The notes below the pieces were generated by a model, which saw nothing but the letters and a program-made list of their open reading frames with translations, was not told the DNA's origin and ran no database searches. A stretch of 20,231 bases of DNA from CAZWDL01 sp964632995. Its GTDB lineage: Bacteria; Bacteroidota; Bacteroidia; Chitinophagales; Saprospiraceae. This document shows positions 1 through 8,820 of the stretch, piece by piece. Every line of letters begins with the position of its first letter. Within the stretch, counting starts at the first letter, position 1. The stretch lies in assembly GCA_964632995.1 (NCBI GenBank), contig CAZWDL010000130.1, positions 1 through 20,231 on the forward strand, given 5' to 3'. A program made the position numbers and the translations under genes.

Positions 1-1128
1 CCAGTTGTGGGTAGCGAAGCGGCTGCCTGCTTCACCGATTTTGCGGGCGACTTCAACGACCATTTCTGCGCGTACGCCACTCTCCTGCTCGGCGTAGGCC
101 GGCGTATATTCGGCATAACTTTCCCGCATAGCGTCGATGAAGTTCTCGAAGGTCCGTTCTTTATCCGGATGTTTGGTGGCCAGGTACTGTTGCCAATTGA
201 CCCAGTTTTCGAGGTAGTCGCGATTGTACAGCCCTTCGTCAAGGATTACCTTAGCCATAGCCAGCAGGACGGCGGCTTCGGTGCCGGGATAGGTGGGCAT
301 CCAGTAGTCGGACATACTGGCTGTGTTCGACAGGCGTGGGTCCATGGTCGCCAGCTTGGCGCCCTTCATTTTGCCCTCGATGATGCGCTGAGCATGCGGG
401 TTGAAGTAGTGCCCGCTTTCCAGGTGAGCGCTGATGAGCAGAATGAATTTGGCATTGGCGTGATCGGGCGAGGGCCGGTCGTAGCCGTACCAGGTAGCGT
501 AGCCGAAGCGGGCGCCGGAGGAACAGATATTGGTGTGGCTGTTGTGACCGTCTACGCCCCAGGACTGCAGGATGCGGTCCATGTAACCTTCGTGACCGGG
601 GCGACCGACGTGGTAGGCGATTTCATTGTGCCGTTCTTCCTGCAGGGCCTTGCGGAGGCGGGCGGCGATATCGTCGAGCGCCTCGTCCCAACTGACGCGT
701 TCCCATTTCCCTTCGCCGCGCTTACCGGCGCGTTTGAGAGGATACAGAATGCGGTCGGGATCGGTAATCTGGTTGATAGTCGCCGGTCCTTTAGCACAGT
801 TGCGCCCGCGGCTTCCCGGATGGTAAGGGTTACCCTCAAACTTGCGTACCTGCATGTTTTCCTTATCGATATAGGCGGTCAAACCGCAGGCCGATTCGCA
901 GTTGAAGCAGGTGGTCGGCACGATGCTGTAGCGTGTCTTTTTGACGCGCGGCCAGGCGGTGGCTTCATACTCCACCCAATCATCCCATTGCTCCGGCGGT
1001 GGAAATTTGGTGAATTGCCCCGGTTCGGTCAGGCGTTCTACCGGGGTTTCCCCGTTTTTATGCAGATCGGGGATCAGGCCCAGTTTTTCAGCAATGCGTT
1101 CTATGAATGATGGCTTTCTTTTATTCAT
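1..1128 (-). CDS. Molybdopterin oxidoreductase catalytic subunit (Psr/Phs/Soe-like), C-terminus outside window
   Basis: Reading from the ATG at 1128 towards position 1 gives 376 codons with no stop, so the gene is cut by the left edge; family members usually have 700-1000 residues. Cys74, Cys77, Cys81 and Cys111 form the C-x2-C-x3-C-x29-C site for the N-terminal 4Fe-4S cluster of bis-MGD enzymes. The stretch around residues 201-206 (ICSSGA) is where the family places its molybdenum ligand, so Cys202 is the likely ligand. The N-terminus has no twin-arginine signal or hydrophobic segment, which suggests a cytoplasmic catalytic subunit as in SoeABC; this is inference. It lies 145 bp downstream of the ferredoxin/NrfD fusion gene on the same strand and should form one complex with it. 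The substrate (sulfur compound or other) cannot be told from this part. Confidence 0.93.
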   Translation of the reverse strand, partial: MNKRKPSFIERIAEKLGLIPDLHKNGETPVERLTEPGQFTKFPPPEQWDDWVEYEATAWPRVKKTRYSIVPTTCFNCESACGLTAYIDKENMQVRKFEGNPYHPGSRGRNCAKGPATINQITDPDRILYPLKRAGKRGEGKWERVSWDEALDDIAARLRKALQEERHNEIAYHVGRPGHEGYMDRILQSWGVDGHNSHTNICSSGARFGYATWYGYDRPSPDHANAKFILLISAHLESGHYFNPHAQRIIEGKMKGAKLATMDPRLSNTASMSDYWMPTYPGTEAAVLLAMAKVILDEGLYNRDYLENWVNWQQYLATKHPDKERTFENFIDAMRESYAEYTPAYAEQESGVRAEMVVEVARKIGEAGSRFATHNW

Positions 1129-1273
1129 TGTTTGTCTCTTTTTGCACGAGGAAATTCAGAAGAAGATTATCTGTTACCCCGGATGATTGACCGGCTTCCG
1201 GCTATTGGCGGTCAGTTTCACGCCGGGGGCCGGACAGCCGGAAAAATTCAGGCTCTATGTGATTCCTCCTTTT

Positions 1274-2899
1274 TTAACTCAGGGGGATGCGCTGCGGTGC
1301 TTCCACCCAGATGTGCTCGGTGTAATAAATACCGATCAGCACGGCCAGTCCTGCCAGTCCGATCAGAATGGGATTGCCACCGGCGACGGCGACCAGGATC
1401 AGCGGCAGCACATTGCCGAGCAGGATTACATCACCCCAAAATTTGCGGCGATAGCGCCCTTTGGTGATCATCTTTACCACGCGCTTGGCATCCTCGGTCG
1501 GATGCGGCATGGTCAGTTCCAGCAGCAGTGTCAGCAGGTTGAAGGCGATAGCTACGTAGAAAACATTTTTGACGTAAGTCATCCAGGATCCATCGTAACT
1601 CATGAACACCATCAGGATACCATACACCGCTGCACCGGCCATGATACTGTGTATCATCATGTGCAACCCCAGCATCGGGCTCTGCCAAAAGTCGCGCCCC
1701 TTGGCCTGTGCGAACAAGAAGGCGGTATAGACTGCAACCAGGATCGCGAAAATAGCGGTCGCCCAGGCAATGTAGTCGGTGATCGCTCCCCAGTTCAGGC
1801 CGAGCGCCAGCCCCCATAAGACAAGCAGACCGCCATACAGGGAAATCGCGTATCCGCCTTTCACCAACCAGGATTTTGACTGGGGCCGGAACAGGACGTT
1901 GAGGAAGCGGTCGGGCCGGTCGAGATCTTTGATCAGTAATAAGCCGGTGGCTACCAGGAAGGCGAGGGCAATACCCAGGCCGGTGTCACGTGCGCCGGTG
2001 CGAATCGGCGCCCAGTTGAACAGCCAGGCCAGGAAGGGCACCAGAAATGCGCCGGCCGAGATGGCTTTGGTCAGCACGTATCCCGAAACTTCCCACCCCC
2101 AGAGAATGCCTTTATCCGGAGCGTCATAAACGCGACGGGCCTTGCCCATGACCAGATCGATCGATCGGGCCGGTCCGTTCTCGGCGACCTCACCGGCCGT
2201 AGCCGACTGGCCGTTGCGCTCCATTAATGTCTGAACGACATCACCGTTGGAAAAGGCCATTTCTTCGGCTACTTTGGCATAGTGACCGACACCTCTCTCC
2301 TGGGCGCTCCAGAAATATTCCTTCGATTTTTCCGTCAGGCCGGGCGAGAGGCTGGCCTCGTCCCCATCGATGTAAAAGAGGTTGGGCTCGGTAGCTTTTT
2401 CCGGTTTGCGGACCATCACTTGCTGACGTCCCAGTAACTGAGAGATCTCGGACTCGGGGTCGTCCATATCACCGGAAATGATGGCATGCTCAGGGCAAAC
2501 ATTGACACAGGCCGGCTCCAGGCCCACATCCACCCGGTGGGCACAGTAGTTACACTTCGCAGCCGTGTTATTTTCGGGGTCGATATACAGGGCATCGTAG
2601 GGGCAGGCCTGCATACAGGATTTGCAGGCAATGCAGCGGTCCTTGTCGAAGTCGACAATGCCGTCATCGCGGATGAACAATGCTTCCACCGGACAGATTT
2701 CCACACAGGGGGCGTCGGTGCAGTGATTACAGCGCATCACAGAAAACAGGCGGCGCGTATGGGGGAATTCCCCTTTCTCCACTTGTTTAACCCAAGTGCG
2801 GTTGACGCCGACCGGTACGCGGTGCTCGGCCTTACAGGCTGTAGTACAGGCATGACATCCTATGCACTTGCGGTTATCAATAATAAATCCGTATTTCAT
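1274..2899 (-). CDS. Fused 4x[4Fe-4S] ferredoxin / NrfD-type membrane quinone subunit
   Basis: The protein has 541 residues. Residues 1-140 form a DmsB/PsrB-type electron-transfer domain with 16 cysteines in four groups: 12/15/18/22, 57/60/65/69, 89/92/95/99 and 116/119/131/135. A linker without clear motifs covers about 140-255. From about 260 to the end there are about eight hydrophobic segments of the NrfD/PsrC type, which in this family bind and oxidise or reduce menaquinone. B and C subunits are normally separate proteins, so this is a natural fusion. It is the first gene of the operon and precedes the molybdenum subunit, the reverse of the usual A-B-C order. Electrons should pass between the quinone pool and the Mo site through the four clusters. 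The ferredoxin half has no signal peptide and would face the cytoplasm if the Mo subunit does. Confidence 0.93.
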   Translation of the reverse strand: MKYGFIIDNRKCIGCHACTTACKAEHRVPVGVNRTWVKQVEKGEFPHTRRLFSVMRCNHCTDAPCVEICPVEALFIRDDGIVDFDKDRCIACKSCMQACPYDALYIDPENNTAAKCNYCAHRVDVGLEPACVNVCPEHAIISGDMDDPESEISQLLGRQQVMVRKPEKATEPNLFYIDGDEASLSPGLTEKSKEYFWSAQERGVGHYAKVAEEMAFSNGDVVQTLMERNGQSATAGEVAENGPARSIDLVMGKARRVYDAPDKGILWGWEVSGYVLTKAISAGAFLVPFLAWLFNWAPIRTGARDTGLGIALAFLVATGLLLIKDLDRPDRFLNVLFRPQSKSWLVKGGYAISLYGGLLVLWGLALGLNWGAITDYIAWATAIFAILVAVYTAFLFAQAKGRDFWQSPMLGLHMMIHSIMAGAAVYGILMVFMSYDGSWMTYVKNVFYVAIAFNLLTLLLELTMPHPTEDAKRVVKMITKGRYRRKFWGDVILLGNVLPLILVAVAGGNPILIGLAGLAVLIGIYYTEHIWVEAPQRIPLS

Positions 2900-3436
2900 A
2901 ATATAAGATTGTGAAACCTGGGAATCAAACAGGACAACTCGATACAGCAGTCCCTGATCAAATTAATACGAGTGATTTTGGCCAGAAAAAGAGCGGCGCT
3001 TCATTAGGATTAGGATGTTGAAACAGGGTCTTCAACATCTCGTATAAATGTATGTTGTTTCTTTCATGTAAACAAGGGATTGTCAAATTTTCTTAGCGCA
3101 AAGCAAATTTTCTGTGCTGAAAACTATTTCTTGCCGGAAGACCTTCTGGTTTACGCTTTTTTCTTCTTGCGGCACAACCACACCGGGCGAAAGTAGACTA
3201 GTGCTCAATAATATAAATTCTGTTCACTCCACATATGAAACTTCATCCCTTTGACGTTACATAATCCCTGTTATCGCCCCTGTCCGGAAATTTAGTTCTC
3301 GGCACCCCAATTTAACTATACCAGCTACCGGCGTAAAGCCAAACGGGAACCGGATTGTTCTTTGGGTTTTCAGGCTGTGCCGGCGTTTATCAAACTCCCG
3401 AAGGGACCGCAAGGCCAGGGGTAAACTTAATACACG
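2900..3436. other. Intergenic region between divergent genes, no gene seen
   Basis: These 537 bases separate the Mo-enzyme operon (minus) from the DUF6089 gene (plus) and must carry both promoters. I see no convincing small ORF and no clean TAnnTTTG box. It contains a perfect 9-bp dyad at 3014-3039 and a pair of 10-bp direct repeats (CAAATTTTCT) at 3084-3093 and 3104-3113, 20 bp apart. Confidence 0.6.
3014..3039. promoter_or_regulatory. Perfect 9-bp inverted repeat, possible operator
   Basis: GATGTTGAA at 3014-3022 and TTCAACATC at 3031-3039 are exact reverse complements with an 8-base spacer. The site lies 115 bp upstream of the ferredoxin/NrfD start codon. No T-run follows on either strand, so a protein-binding site is more likely than a terminator. 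It does not match the FNR or CRP consensus. Confidence 0.4.
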
Positions 3437-4270
3437 ATGATGAAGCGTTTTGTCTTAGTGCTTTTACTGCTATCGACTTTCACTCTACAGAGTCAGACTT
3501 TTGAAATTGGTTTGTACGGTGGCCTTTCCTACTATGATGGCGATCTTGCCCCCAACCGGCTAGAGCTTTATTTTCAAACTCTTCACCCCGCCGGTGGAGC
3601 GTTACTGCGCGCCAATGTAGCGCCCTGGCTTTCCTTCCGTTTGGGATATACCAACATGACTCTTTCGGGCGACGACGCGCTAAGCGGCAGGAACCGGGGA
3701 CTTAACTTTGAGACAAACATCAATGAATTTGCGCTGAGTGGAGAGCTCAACCTATTCCAGTGGCACCTATTTAATACTGACTTCTTTGTCGAACCTTATC
3801 TGTACGGCGGCGCTGCAGTTTTTCATTTTTCTCCCACTGCCGAATACGAGCGGCAAACCTATCAGTTACAGCCGCTGGGTACGGAAGGGCAAGGACTGCC
3901 CGGCTACGAAGCGCCTTACGAATTATGGCAATGGGCTGCCCTCGGCGGAGGCGGCATAAAGCTCCATCTCGATGAGAACTGGATACTGGGCTTCGAGGGC
4001 AGCGGCCGCATCACCTTTACGGATCATCTCGACGACGTCAGTGGGGTCAGCATAGTGTATCAGGATATTCTGGAAGGAAACGGCGAACTGGCAGCACGCC
4101 TCAGCCGCCCCTCCTTTGATCCGGAAAAAGGAGACCCCACCAGGCCCTATCGTCGGGGCGGGCCAGCCAGGGACTATTTCTTTACCGTAGGAGCTACGAT
4201 CACTTATCTTTTTGGAGAGGGAAGGGGACTGAATCTGGGCGGATCAAAAATTCCGTGCCCACAATTCTAA
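3437..4270 (+). CDS. DUF6089-family outer-membrane beta-barrel protein
   Basis: The protein has 277 residues. A signal peptide (Met-Met-Lys-Arg, a leucine-rich core, then cleavage near residue 20 after the Ser-Gln-Ser-Gln stretch) is followed by EIGLYGGLSYYDGDL, the typical opening of DUF6089 barrels. The rest alternates short hydrophobic strands with polar loops, and a late strand reads YFFTVGATITYLFG. Family members are secreted Bacteroidota proteins of the outer membrane with no known substrate. ATG 3437 is directly followed by a second ATG; either could start the same signal peptide. The gene stands alone, converging on the small DUF2007-like gene with a hairpin between them. The assignment rests on fold pattern and the N-terminal motif. 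Confidence 0.85.
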   Translation: MMKRFVLVLLLLSTFTLQSQTFEIGLYGGLSYYDGDLAPNRLELYFQTLHPAGGALLRANVAPWLSFRLGYTNMTLSGDDALSGRNRGLNFETNINEFALSGELNLFQWHLFNTDFFVEPYLYGGAAVFHFSPTAEYERQTYQLQPLGTEGQGLPGYEAPYELWQWAALGGGGIKLHLDENWILGFEGSGRITFTDHLDDVSGVSIVYQDILEGNGELAARLSRPSFDPEKGDPTRPYRRGGPARDYFFTVGATITYLFGEGRGLNLGGSKIPCPQF

Positions 4271-4299
4271 AAGCAGCGTAAAAAATACTATCCGGTTGC

Positions 4300-4329
4300 T
4301 GAGGCCTGCCGGAGTTCAGGCAGGCCTCA
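4300..4329. terminator. Hairpin between convergent genes, likely bidirectional terminator
   Basis: TGAGGCCTGCC at 4300-4310 pairs perfectly with GGCAGGCCTCA at 4319-4329 around an 8-base loop. Flanking TCCGG (4291-4295) and CCGGA (4337-4341) can extend the stem. It lies 30 bp after the DUF6089 stop and 63 bp beyond the stop of the convergent gene. A T-run occurs only on the minus strand, about 14 bases after the stem, so the terminator is imperfect for both genes. Confidence 0.6.
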
Positions 4330-4391
4330 AGGACATCCGGATGAGGGGTAAGCAGTACGTATCAGCAGCGACAAAAAGCGCCTGGCTGGAT

Positions 4392-4604
4392 TCACACCTT
4401 AATATCATTCTCTCTCAGTACCTTAACCGCTTCTTCCGCTCTTTCCGGCAGCGTATACAATTCCGCTTCACCGATCGACGGGATAGCCGAATCCGGCTTA
4501 TTAACGATATGGCTCTCGATGCCGTTTTGTTTAAGGATATCCTCGGCGATTTTAACCTGATACAATTCACTATCGGAGTAAATCAAAACCCAACCTTCTT
4601 TCAT
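4392..4604 (-). CDS. DUF2007-like putative signal-transducing protein, 70 aa
   Basis: From the ATG at 4604 the protein has 70 residues and reads as a compact alpha/beta domain: VLIYSDSELYQVKIAEDIL, then NGIESHIVNKPDS, then an ELYTLPERAEEAVKVL segment. This is the pattern of the DUF2007 / putative prokaryotic signal-transducing family. That fold is ferredoxin-like and its function is not established. The frame stays open upstream to 4682, but the extra 26 residues are lysine-, threonine- and cysteine-rich and unlike the family, so I prefer the internal start. It lies 94 bp downstream of the large phosphoesterase gene on the same strand and may be read through from it. Confidence 0.8.
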   Translation of the reverse strand: MKEGWVLIYSDSELYQVKIAEDILKQNGIESHIVNKPDSAIPSIGEAELYTLPERAEEAVKVLRENDIKV

Positions 4605-4698
4605 AATCGTTCTGGTTTTTGCTTTTTTGAATGTTGACAATACAATTCTTTTATTGCAAATCAGGGGGCAAAGATAGGACAATTATCCGGCTGCCGCA

Positions 4699-7600
4699 TC
4701 AGAAAAAAAACTTTCCCGTAAAGACAAACCGCCAGGCCTCCTCATCGCCACGGAAGGCGCTAAGTTGTGCGGTCAGCAAGTCCAGCGGTGAAATGAACAC
4801 CCCGCCTCCGTATGCAATATGCCACTTTCGGGAGTCCTCCTCCGGTGTCCACACGCGGCCGTGATCGAAACCGGCCAGCAGCCCCATCGTGAAGGGCAGG
4901 GATATATTACCGGAGCGCAGCATTTCCCAGCGCAGGTCAACATTTTGATAAAAAGCCGATTTACCGGTAAAGCGATCCCGGCGAAATCCCCGGAAGTTGG
5001 CACGCTGCCAGGTACCGCCGAGAGTAGCGGCCTGGTAGAATTCGAACTCATCGTTGAACAGATGACGACCGCCAATACGGGTGCCCAGCACCAGGCGACG
5101 CCGGGAATCCAGGGGTTGGAAAGCGGAAATGAACCCCTCCAGATAAGGGAAATTCCGGTCGAAGTTGTCTGCCCGAACCCGCCAGCCTGCATCTACGAAT
5201 AAATTGACCCCTAATGCCGGATAGTTTGCATCGTCGAGGTTGCTGAAGTCGAAAGTGAATCGCAAACCCAGAAATTGCTGCCCCTCAAAGAACGCTTCGT
5301 CGAAAGGGTCATCCTCTCCTTTGGCGTAATCGTCGATAAAGCGGCCCTCGGTGCGCTCTACCTCAATGGATTCAAAGGTAGGTCCGAAGGAAAAAGAGGT
5401 CGCCGAATTGACCCTTTTCTTTAGTGCCGGTGAAAAGAGGATCTCACGCTGGCGCACGCGGTGGTAGTCAACGCCCAGCGTGTCTTCCCGGTTAAGGGTT
5501 TCGTTGCCGATGCCATAGAAGTTGACGGAATAGAGGGGGGAGCGGTAGATGCCATCTATCCCGATTTCAAAGTCACCGACAGCATCTATCCATTCGGAAT
5601 TGTAAATGAATTCCGCCCCTCCGGTAGCGAAGGCGTACTTTGCCGACAGGAAGTGCTTCCCGGCATAGGGGTGTTTCTTGTAGCCGTAGTGGGTGAACTG
5701 GGCTGATCCGCCGAGTAGGAAGCCATCGTCGGGGTTAAAAGCCAAACTGGGCAGGAAGGTCCAGAAGTCAAAGTTGTAATCCTTAGAGCGCCGGTTGTAG
5801 ATGTTGTATTGTGGGTCTCCGGAAATTCGCACTCGGGTTTCCGGGCTGCTCGTCAGGTTTCTCTTTTCCGATTTCGCATCGTAGACAATCGTCTTTTTCG
5901 ACAATCCGCTTACGCGCGATTCATCCGTAAAGGTATCGTCTTGTAAGCCACCGATAAGTCGAATTTTGATACCGTTCCGGACCTTGCCTTTGACCTGGAA
6001 TATATCTTCATCATCGAGCCCGTAGAGGCTGATTTCTTTGGTGTCCTTTCGGTCAAATGTACGTTCGTAAAAGAGCATTTCCTGTTCACCTTCCTTGTTA
6101 GTATCGAAGACCCGTATCTTGGTCAGCCCATTGTCCATCCGTTCAACGAGGAACAGATCGCGCTTGTTAGTGCCGACGACATCGACCTCCCTGGCCCGGT
6201 GTTCGTAAAGGTCACGCCCCATTCGAAGCAGGTTGTCCCGTCGTGCTTTCACGGTTTCGATAACGGTGGGGCCGTCGAGGCGGTAAAGTTCCGGCGGCCA
6301 GGCCTCGCGCACAGCTCTTTCGATAACGTTGTCGGTCAAATGTTGCTGGATATATTTGATTTCCCGCTCCCAATCCTCCCAGGACATCGCACTGAGGAAA
6401 GTGGGATCGAAGCTTCGTGCGCCGAAGTTGGACCACTTGATGCGAGGCTGGAAGGGTTTGAAATCACGCAGCGCCCGGATGAGCGGAGAAGCTTGCCGGA
6501 CGAAGCTGAAGATGAAGCCGTCGTACTTGCCGAAAGCCTGATCGCGATCGCGGGGGATAGGACGGTAAAGGGTTTTACCCAGTGTATCGAATTCCGCCCA
6601 GCGCCACTGATCATCGTGCCGGTCCCAGTCACCGATCACCACGTCAAAGAGCCGGGTGCGCAGCACCCAGTTCTGATCAATGACACGGTCGTGGTGATCA
6701 TGCACCTCCTCGATAACATCCTCTGTGCTCAGTATTTCCTCGGGGTAGCCGAAGCTGGCCTGTTCCTCCCAAACATCGTCATCGGGTCGTTCTTCCACCA
6801 AATATAAAGCATCGCCGTAATCTTTGTTGAAGTTTTCCAGGCGGGGTTGTTTGGGTACGTAGTACAGCTTGGGGTTGGTATGATAGAGGTTGAGCGAATC
6901 CTGCATCAAGGGCAGAGGGGTCGCGCTGAGCGGATGAGCGCCGCTGAAGCTGTCCTTGATAATATCGAGCACGATCCGTGACTGATTGAGGGGATAAGCT
7001 ACCGTACGGGTAGGGTCTTTATCGACCGATCGCATGGTATATTGCCGGCCGTCGTCGGTTTCCAGCCGAAGGGAATTGGTTTGGAACCCACCGCCGCGCT
7101 TTACCGGTCGAACGCCTCCCTGGAAGGATTCCAGATCGAGCTTTGGAATATTTACGGTAGCGGCATAGGCGTCACGGTAATGGTTACCCCAGAGAAAACG
7201 CCCGAAAGCATTGCGCGAGTAATCATACGCCCCGACTTCCATTTCCAGGTAGCCGGCATCACTGTTGTAGAAGGAAAAATCATAGGGCTCTGCTTTATTC
7301 AACCCAGGTAGCGGCCCTTTGAGCTGTTTGCGGAAAGCTACCCGTCCACTGCTGCCATTGCCTTCGCTGACCCAATACTGCACCCAGGCCGATCCGTCCG
7401 CATAAAAATCGAGCTGAGCAAAGCCGTGACCGCCGTAAGCAAACAGGGCGCCGTTGCCCGTCTTGGCGGCGCTACGCTTTGACCCACTGCCGCTAACGAT
7501 AAAGTATTGTTCCTCTTTTTCCAGATACTGCAGGCTATGCTCGTGGCCGGCGGCAAAGATGAAGCTGCCGCTCTTTCGGGCCGAGGTAATCAGGATATCC

Positions 7601-8487
7601 TTCAGGTCGCGGTAGTCGGGATGCGCCAGGTCCTGCTTGCTGCCCACTGTCGAGCGGAGAAAGGGGTATAGGGACCCGATGAGCGGTAGCGGCAGCCATA
7701 GGTTTTCATGGAGATTGGTAAGCGGAAACAGGTGATCTCTCACCCTAAACTCTCCGCCGTGCGGGCCGTTAGAAAAAACGGGATGGTGCATCGCCAGCAC
7801 GATATTTTTGGAACGGTTGCCCTTGATGGCGTCTTCCAGGTAAATCCAGAACTCTTCGCGGCTTTTGATCACACAACCTTCATTTACCTTCGGTTCTCCC
7901 TCCCAGTTAGCGAGCCACCATTGCGAATCCAGCAATATCAGCACGAGGTTTCCGCTGAGTTCTATCTCTTCCGGATCACCACAACCGGGATTAGGCTCCC
8001 AGACATCGCTGCGGCCCAGGTATTTTTCAATGAACTCCTGCTGCCGCTCCAGCCCGTCGATGCCGTACTCGTACCAATCGTGATTGCCGGCCACAAAAAA
8101 AGGCTTCCCTCTAAAACCTTGCAGGACATCGAGTTGCGCCCGCAGGCGGTACTCGTCCATTTCGCGTTCGGCCGTCTTGCTCTTCGGCGCCATTCCGTCG
8201 GGATAAATATTATCGCCCAGAAAAACGACCGAAGTATTCCGCCCGGCGTCCTGAAGTTTGGTTTCGAGCAGGCGCAGTGCGGGAGGCGTTTGTCCGGATT
8301 GCGTATAGCCTGCATCTCCGATCAGATACATTGTGTGCTCGATTTCCTTACCCTGCTCCGGCTGCTGCTTTTCCCAGCCCTCCGCTTCCGGGCCATAATT
8401 CAACTTGTAGTTAGCGCAGGAGGAGAAAGCGAACAGCAGTATCATCAGGTATAGTGTTACCGGTAGAGGCGTTAGTTTGATTCCCAT
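4699..8487 (-). CDS. Outer-membrane lipoprotein: metallophosphoesterase + kinase-like region + Omp85-type barrel
   Basis: The protein has 1262 residues. A lipoprotein signal ends at Cys24 (AFSSC). Residues 52-320 hold all calcineurin-type metal motifs: GDAG 57-60, GDNIY 91-95, GNHDW 134-138, HHP 234-236 and GHEHS 314-318, so the phosphoesterase should be active. Residues ~470-760 look kinase-like: RSVDKDP with Lys490 as a possible nucleotide-binding lysine, GDWDRHDDQW at 619-628 and PIPRDRDQAF at 643-652, similar to the DRH and metal-binding motifs of HipA/Fam20C/CotH-type kinases. Residues ~815-850 carry Gly-Asp-rich strands. From ~900 to the terminal Phe the sequence alternates like a D15/Omp85 surface-antigen barrel, with LFVDAGWRVR and RFVFTGKFFF as late strands. 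The soluble domains would sit at the outer membrane. The phosphoesterase and barrel calls are firm; the kinase-like call is my inference. Confidence 0.92.
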   Translation of the reverse strand: MGIKLTPLPVTLYLMILLFAFSSCANYKLNYGPEAEGWEKQQPEQGKEIEHTMYLIGDAGYTQSGQTPPALRLLETKLQDAGRNTSVVFLGDNIYPDGMAPKSKTAEREMDEYRLRAQLDVLQGFRGKPFFVAGNHDWYEYGIDGLERQQEFIEKYLGRSDVWEPNPGCGDPEEIELSGNLVLILLDSQWWLANWEGEPKVNEGCVIKSREEFWIYLEDAIKGNRSKNIVLAMHHPVFSNGPHGGEFRVRDHLFPLTNLHENLWLPLPLIGSLYPFLRSTVGSKQDLAHPDYRDLKDILITSARKSGSFIFAAGHEHSLQYLEKEEQYFIVSGSGSKRSAAKTGNGALFAYGGHGFAQLDFYADGSAWVQYWVSEGNGSSGRVAFRKQLKGPLPGLNKAEPYDFSFYNSDAGYLEMEVGAYDYSRNAFGRFLWGNHYRDAYAATVNIPKLDLESFQGGVRPVKRGGGFQTNSLRLETDDGRQYTMRSVDKDPTRTVAYPLNQSRIVLDIIKDSFSGAHPLSATPLPLMQDSLNLYHTNPKLYYVPKQPRLENFNKDYGDALYLVEERPDDDVWEEQASFGYPEEILSTEDVIEEVHDHHDRVIDQNWVLRTRLFDVVIGDWDRHDDQWRWAEFDTLGKTLYRPIPRDRDQAFGKYDGFIFSFVRQASPLIRALRDFKPFQPRIKWSNFGARSFDPTFLSAMSWEDWEREIKYIQQHLTDNVIERAVREAWPPELYRLDGPTVIETVKARRDNLLRMGRDLYEHRAREVDVVGTNKRDLFLVERMDNGLTKIRVFDTNKEGEQEMLFYERTFDRKDTKEISLYGLDDEDIFQVKGKVRNGIKIRLIGGLQDDTFTDESRVSGLSKKTIVYDAKSEKRNLTSSPETRVRISGDPQYNIYNRRSKDYNFDFWTFLPSLAFNPDDGFLLGGSAQFTHYGYKKHPYAGKHFLSAKYAFATGGAEFIYNSEWIDAVGDFEIGIDGIYRSPLYSVNFYGIGNETLNREDTLGVDYHRVRQREILFSPALKKRVNSATSFSFGPTFESIEVERTEGRFIDDYAKGEDDPFDEAFFEGQQFLGLRFTFDFSNLDDANYPALGVNLFVDAGWRVRADNFDRNFPYLEGFISAFQPLDSRRRLVLGTRIGGRHLFNDEFEFYQAATLGGTWQRANFRGFRRDRFTGKSAFYQNVDLRWEMLRSGNISLPFTMGLLAGFDHGRVWTPEEDSRKWHIAYGGGVFISPLDLLTAQLSAFRGDEEAWRFVFTGKFFF

Positions 8488-8640
8488 AGAAAATATTTAA
8501 AATGCAAGAATAAAAACCGGCGAAAGCTGGTTGAGAGGCTGTTTCACTTAACTTTCAGTTTTCTTGTGTCTCTTTTTCCGGCGATAATGGTAATCCTTTA
8601 TTGCAACCCTAAGTGTCTACCCCGAGACGGAGTTGGCTCT

Positions 8641-8763
8641 TTAAGCGACGTGAGATCAATAACTGTCAGATTTCCTAGGAGTGCTTTTAGCTTTACTCTT
8701 CGTTAAGCGACGCACGATCAATAACTGTCGGCTTTCTAGGAGTGCTTTTTCCTTTATCCGGCG
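8641..8763 (+). repeat. Two tandem direct copies of an intergenic repeat (~62 bp each)
   Basis: Copy 1 starts at 8641 and copy 2 at 8703. Both share TTAAGCGACG, then GATCAATAACTGTC, then CTAGGAGTGCTTTT, with scattered substitutions and one 1-base gap. A third TTAAG starts at 8764 but the similarity then stops. The same unit occurs in inverted orientation at 8821-8925. Confidence 0.85.
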
Positions 8764-8775
8764 TTAAGGAACCGC

Positions 8776-8798
8776 CGCCCTTAGCCCCACTAAGGGCG
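8776..8798. repeat. Perfect 9-bp hairpin at the centre of the repeat cluster
   Basis: CGCCCTTAG at 8776-8784 and CTAAGGGCG at 8790-8798 pair exactly around a 5-base loop. There is no T-run next to it. It lies between the direct pair and the inverted pair of repeat units, so the whole block could fold as one large stem-loop. Confidence 0.75.
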
Positions 8799-8820
8799 AG
8801 AACCCTCGCCTTGGCTAAAG

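Noticed and set aside
7..1110. Long plus-strand open frame (367 codons)
   Set aside because: It is antisense to the molybdopterin oxidoreductase, whose cluster cysteines and family motifs are unmistakable; the plus-strand translation matches no family.
3084..3113. CAAATTTTCT direct repeat as a LytTR site
   Set aside because: Spacing is 10 bp rather than 12-13 bp and the bases do not fit; it is probably low-complexity AT sequence.
4605..4682. N-terminal extension of the DUF2007-like protein
   Set aside because: The extra 26 residues are unlike the family, and the ATG at 4604 gives the usual compact domain.
6199..8454. Plus-strand frames of 202 and 248 codons inside the phosphoesterase fusion gene
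   Set aside because: They are a by-product of codon bias in the 3.8-kb minus-strand gene; no motif or start context supports them.
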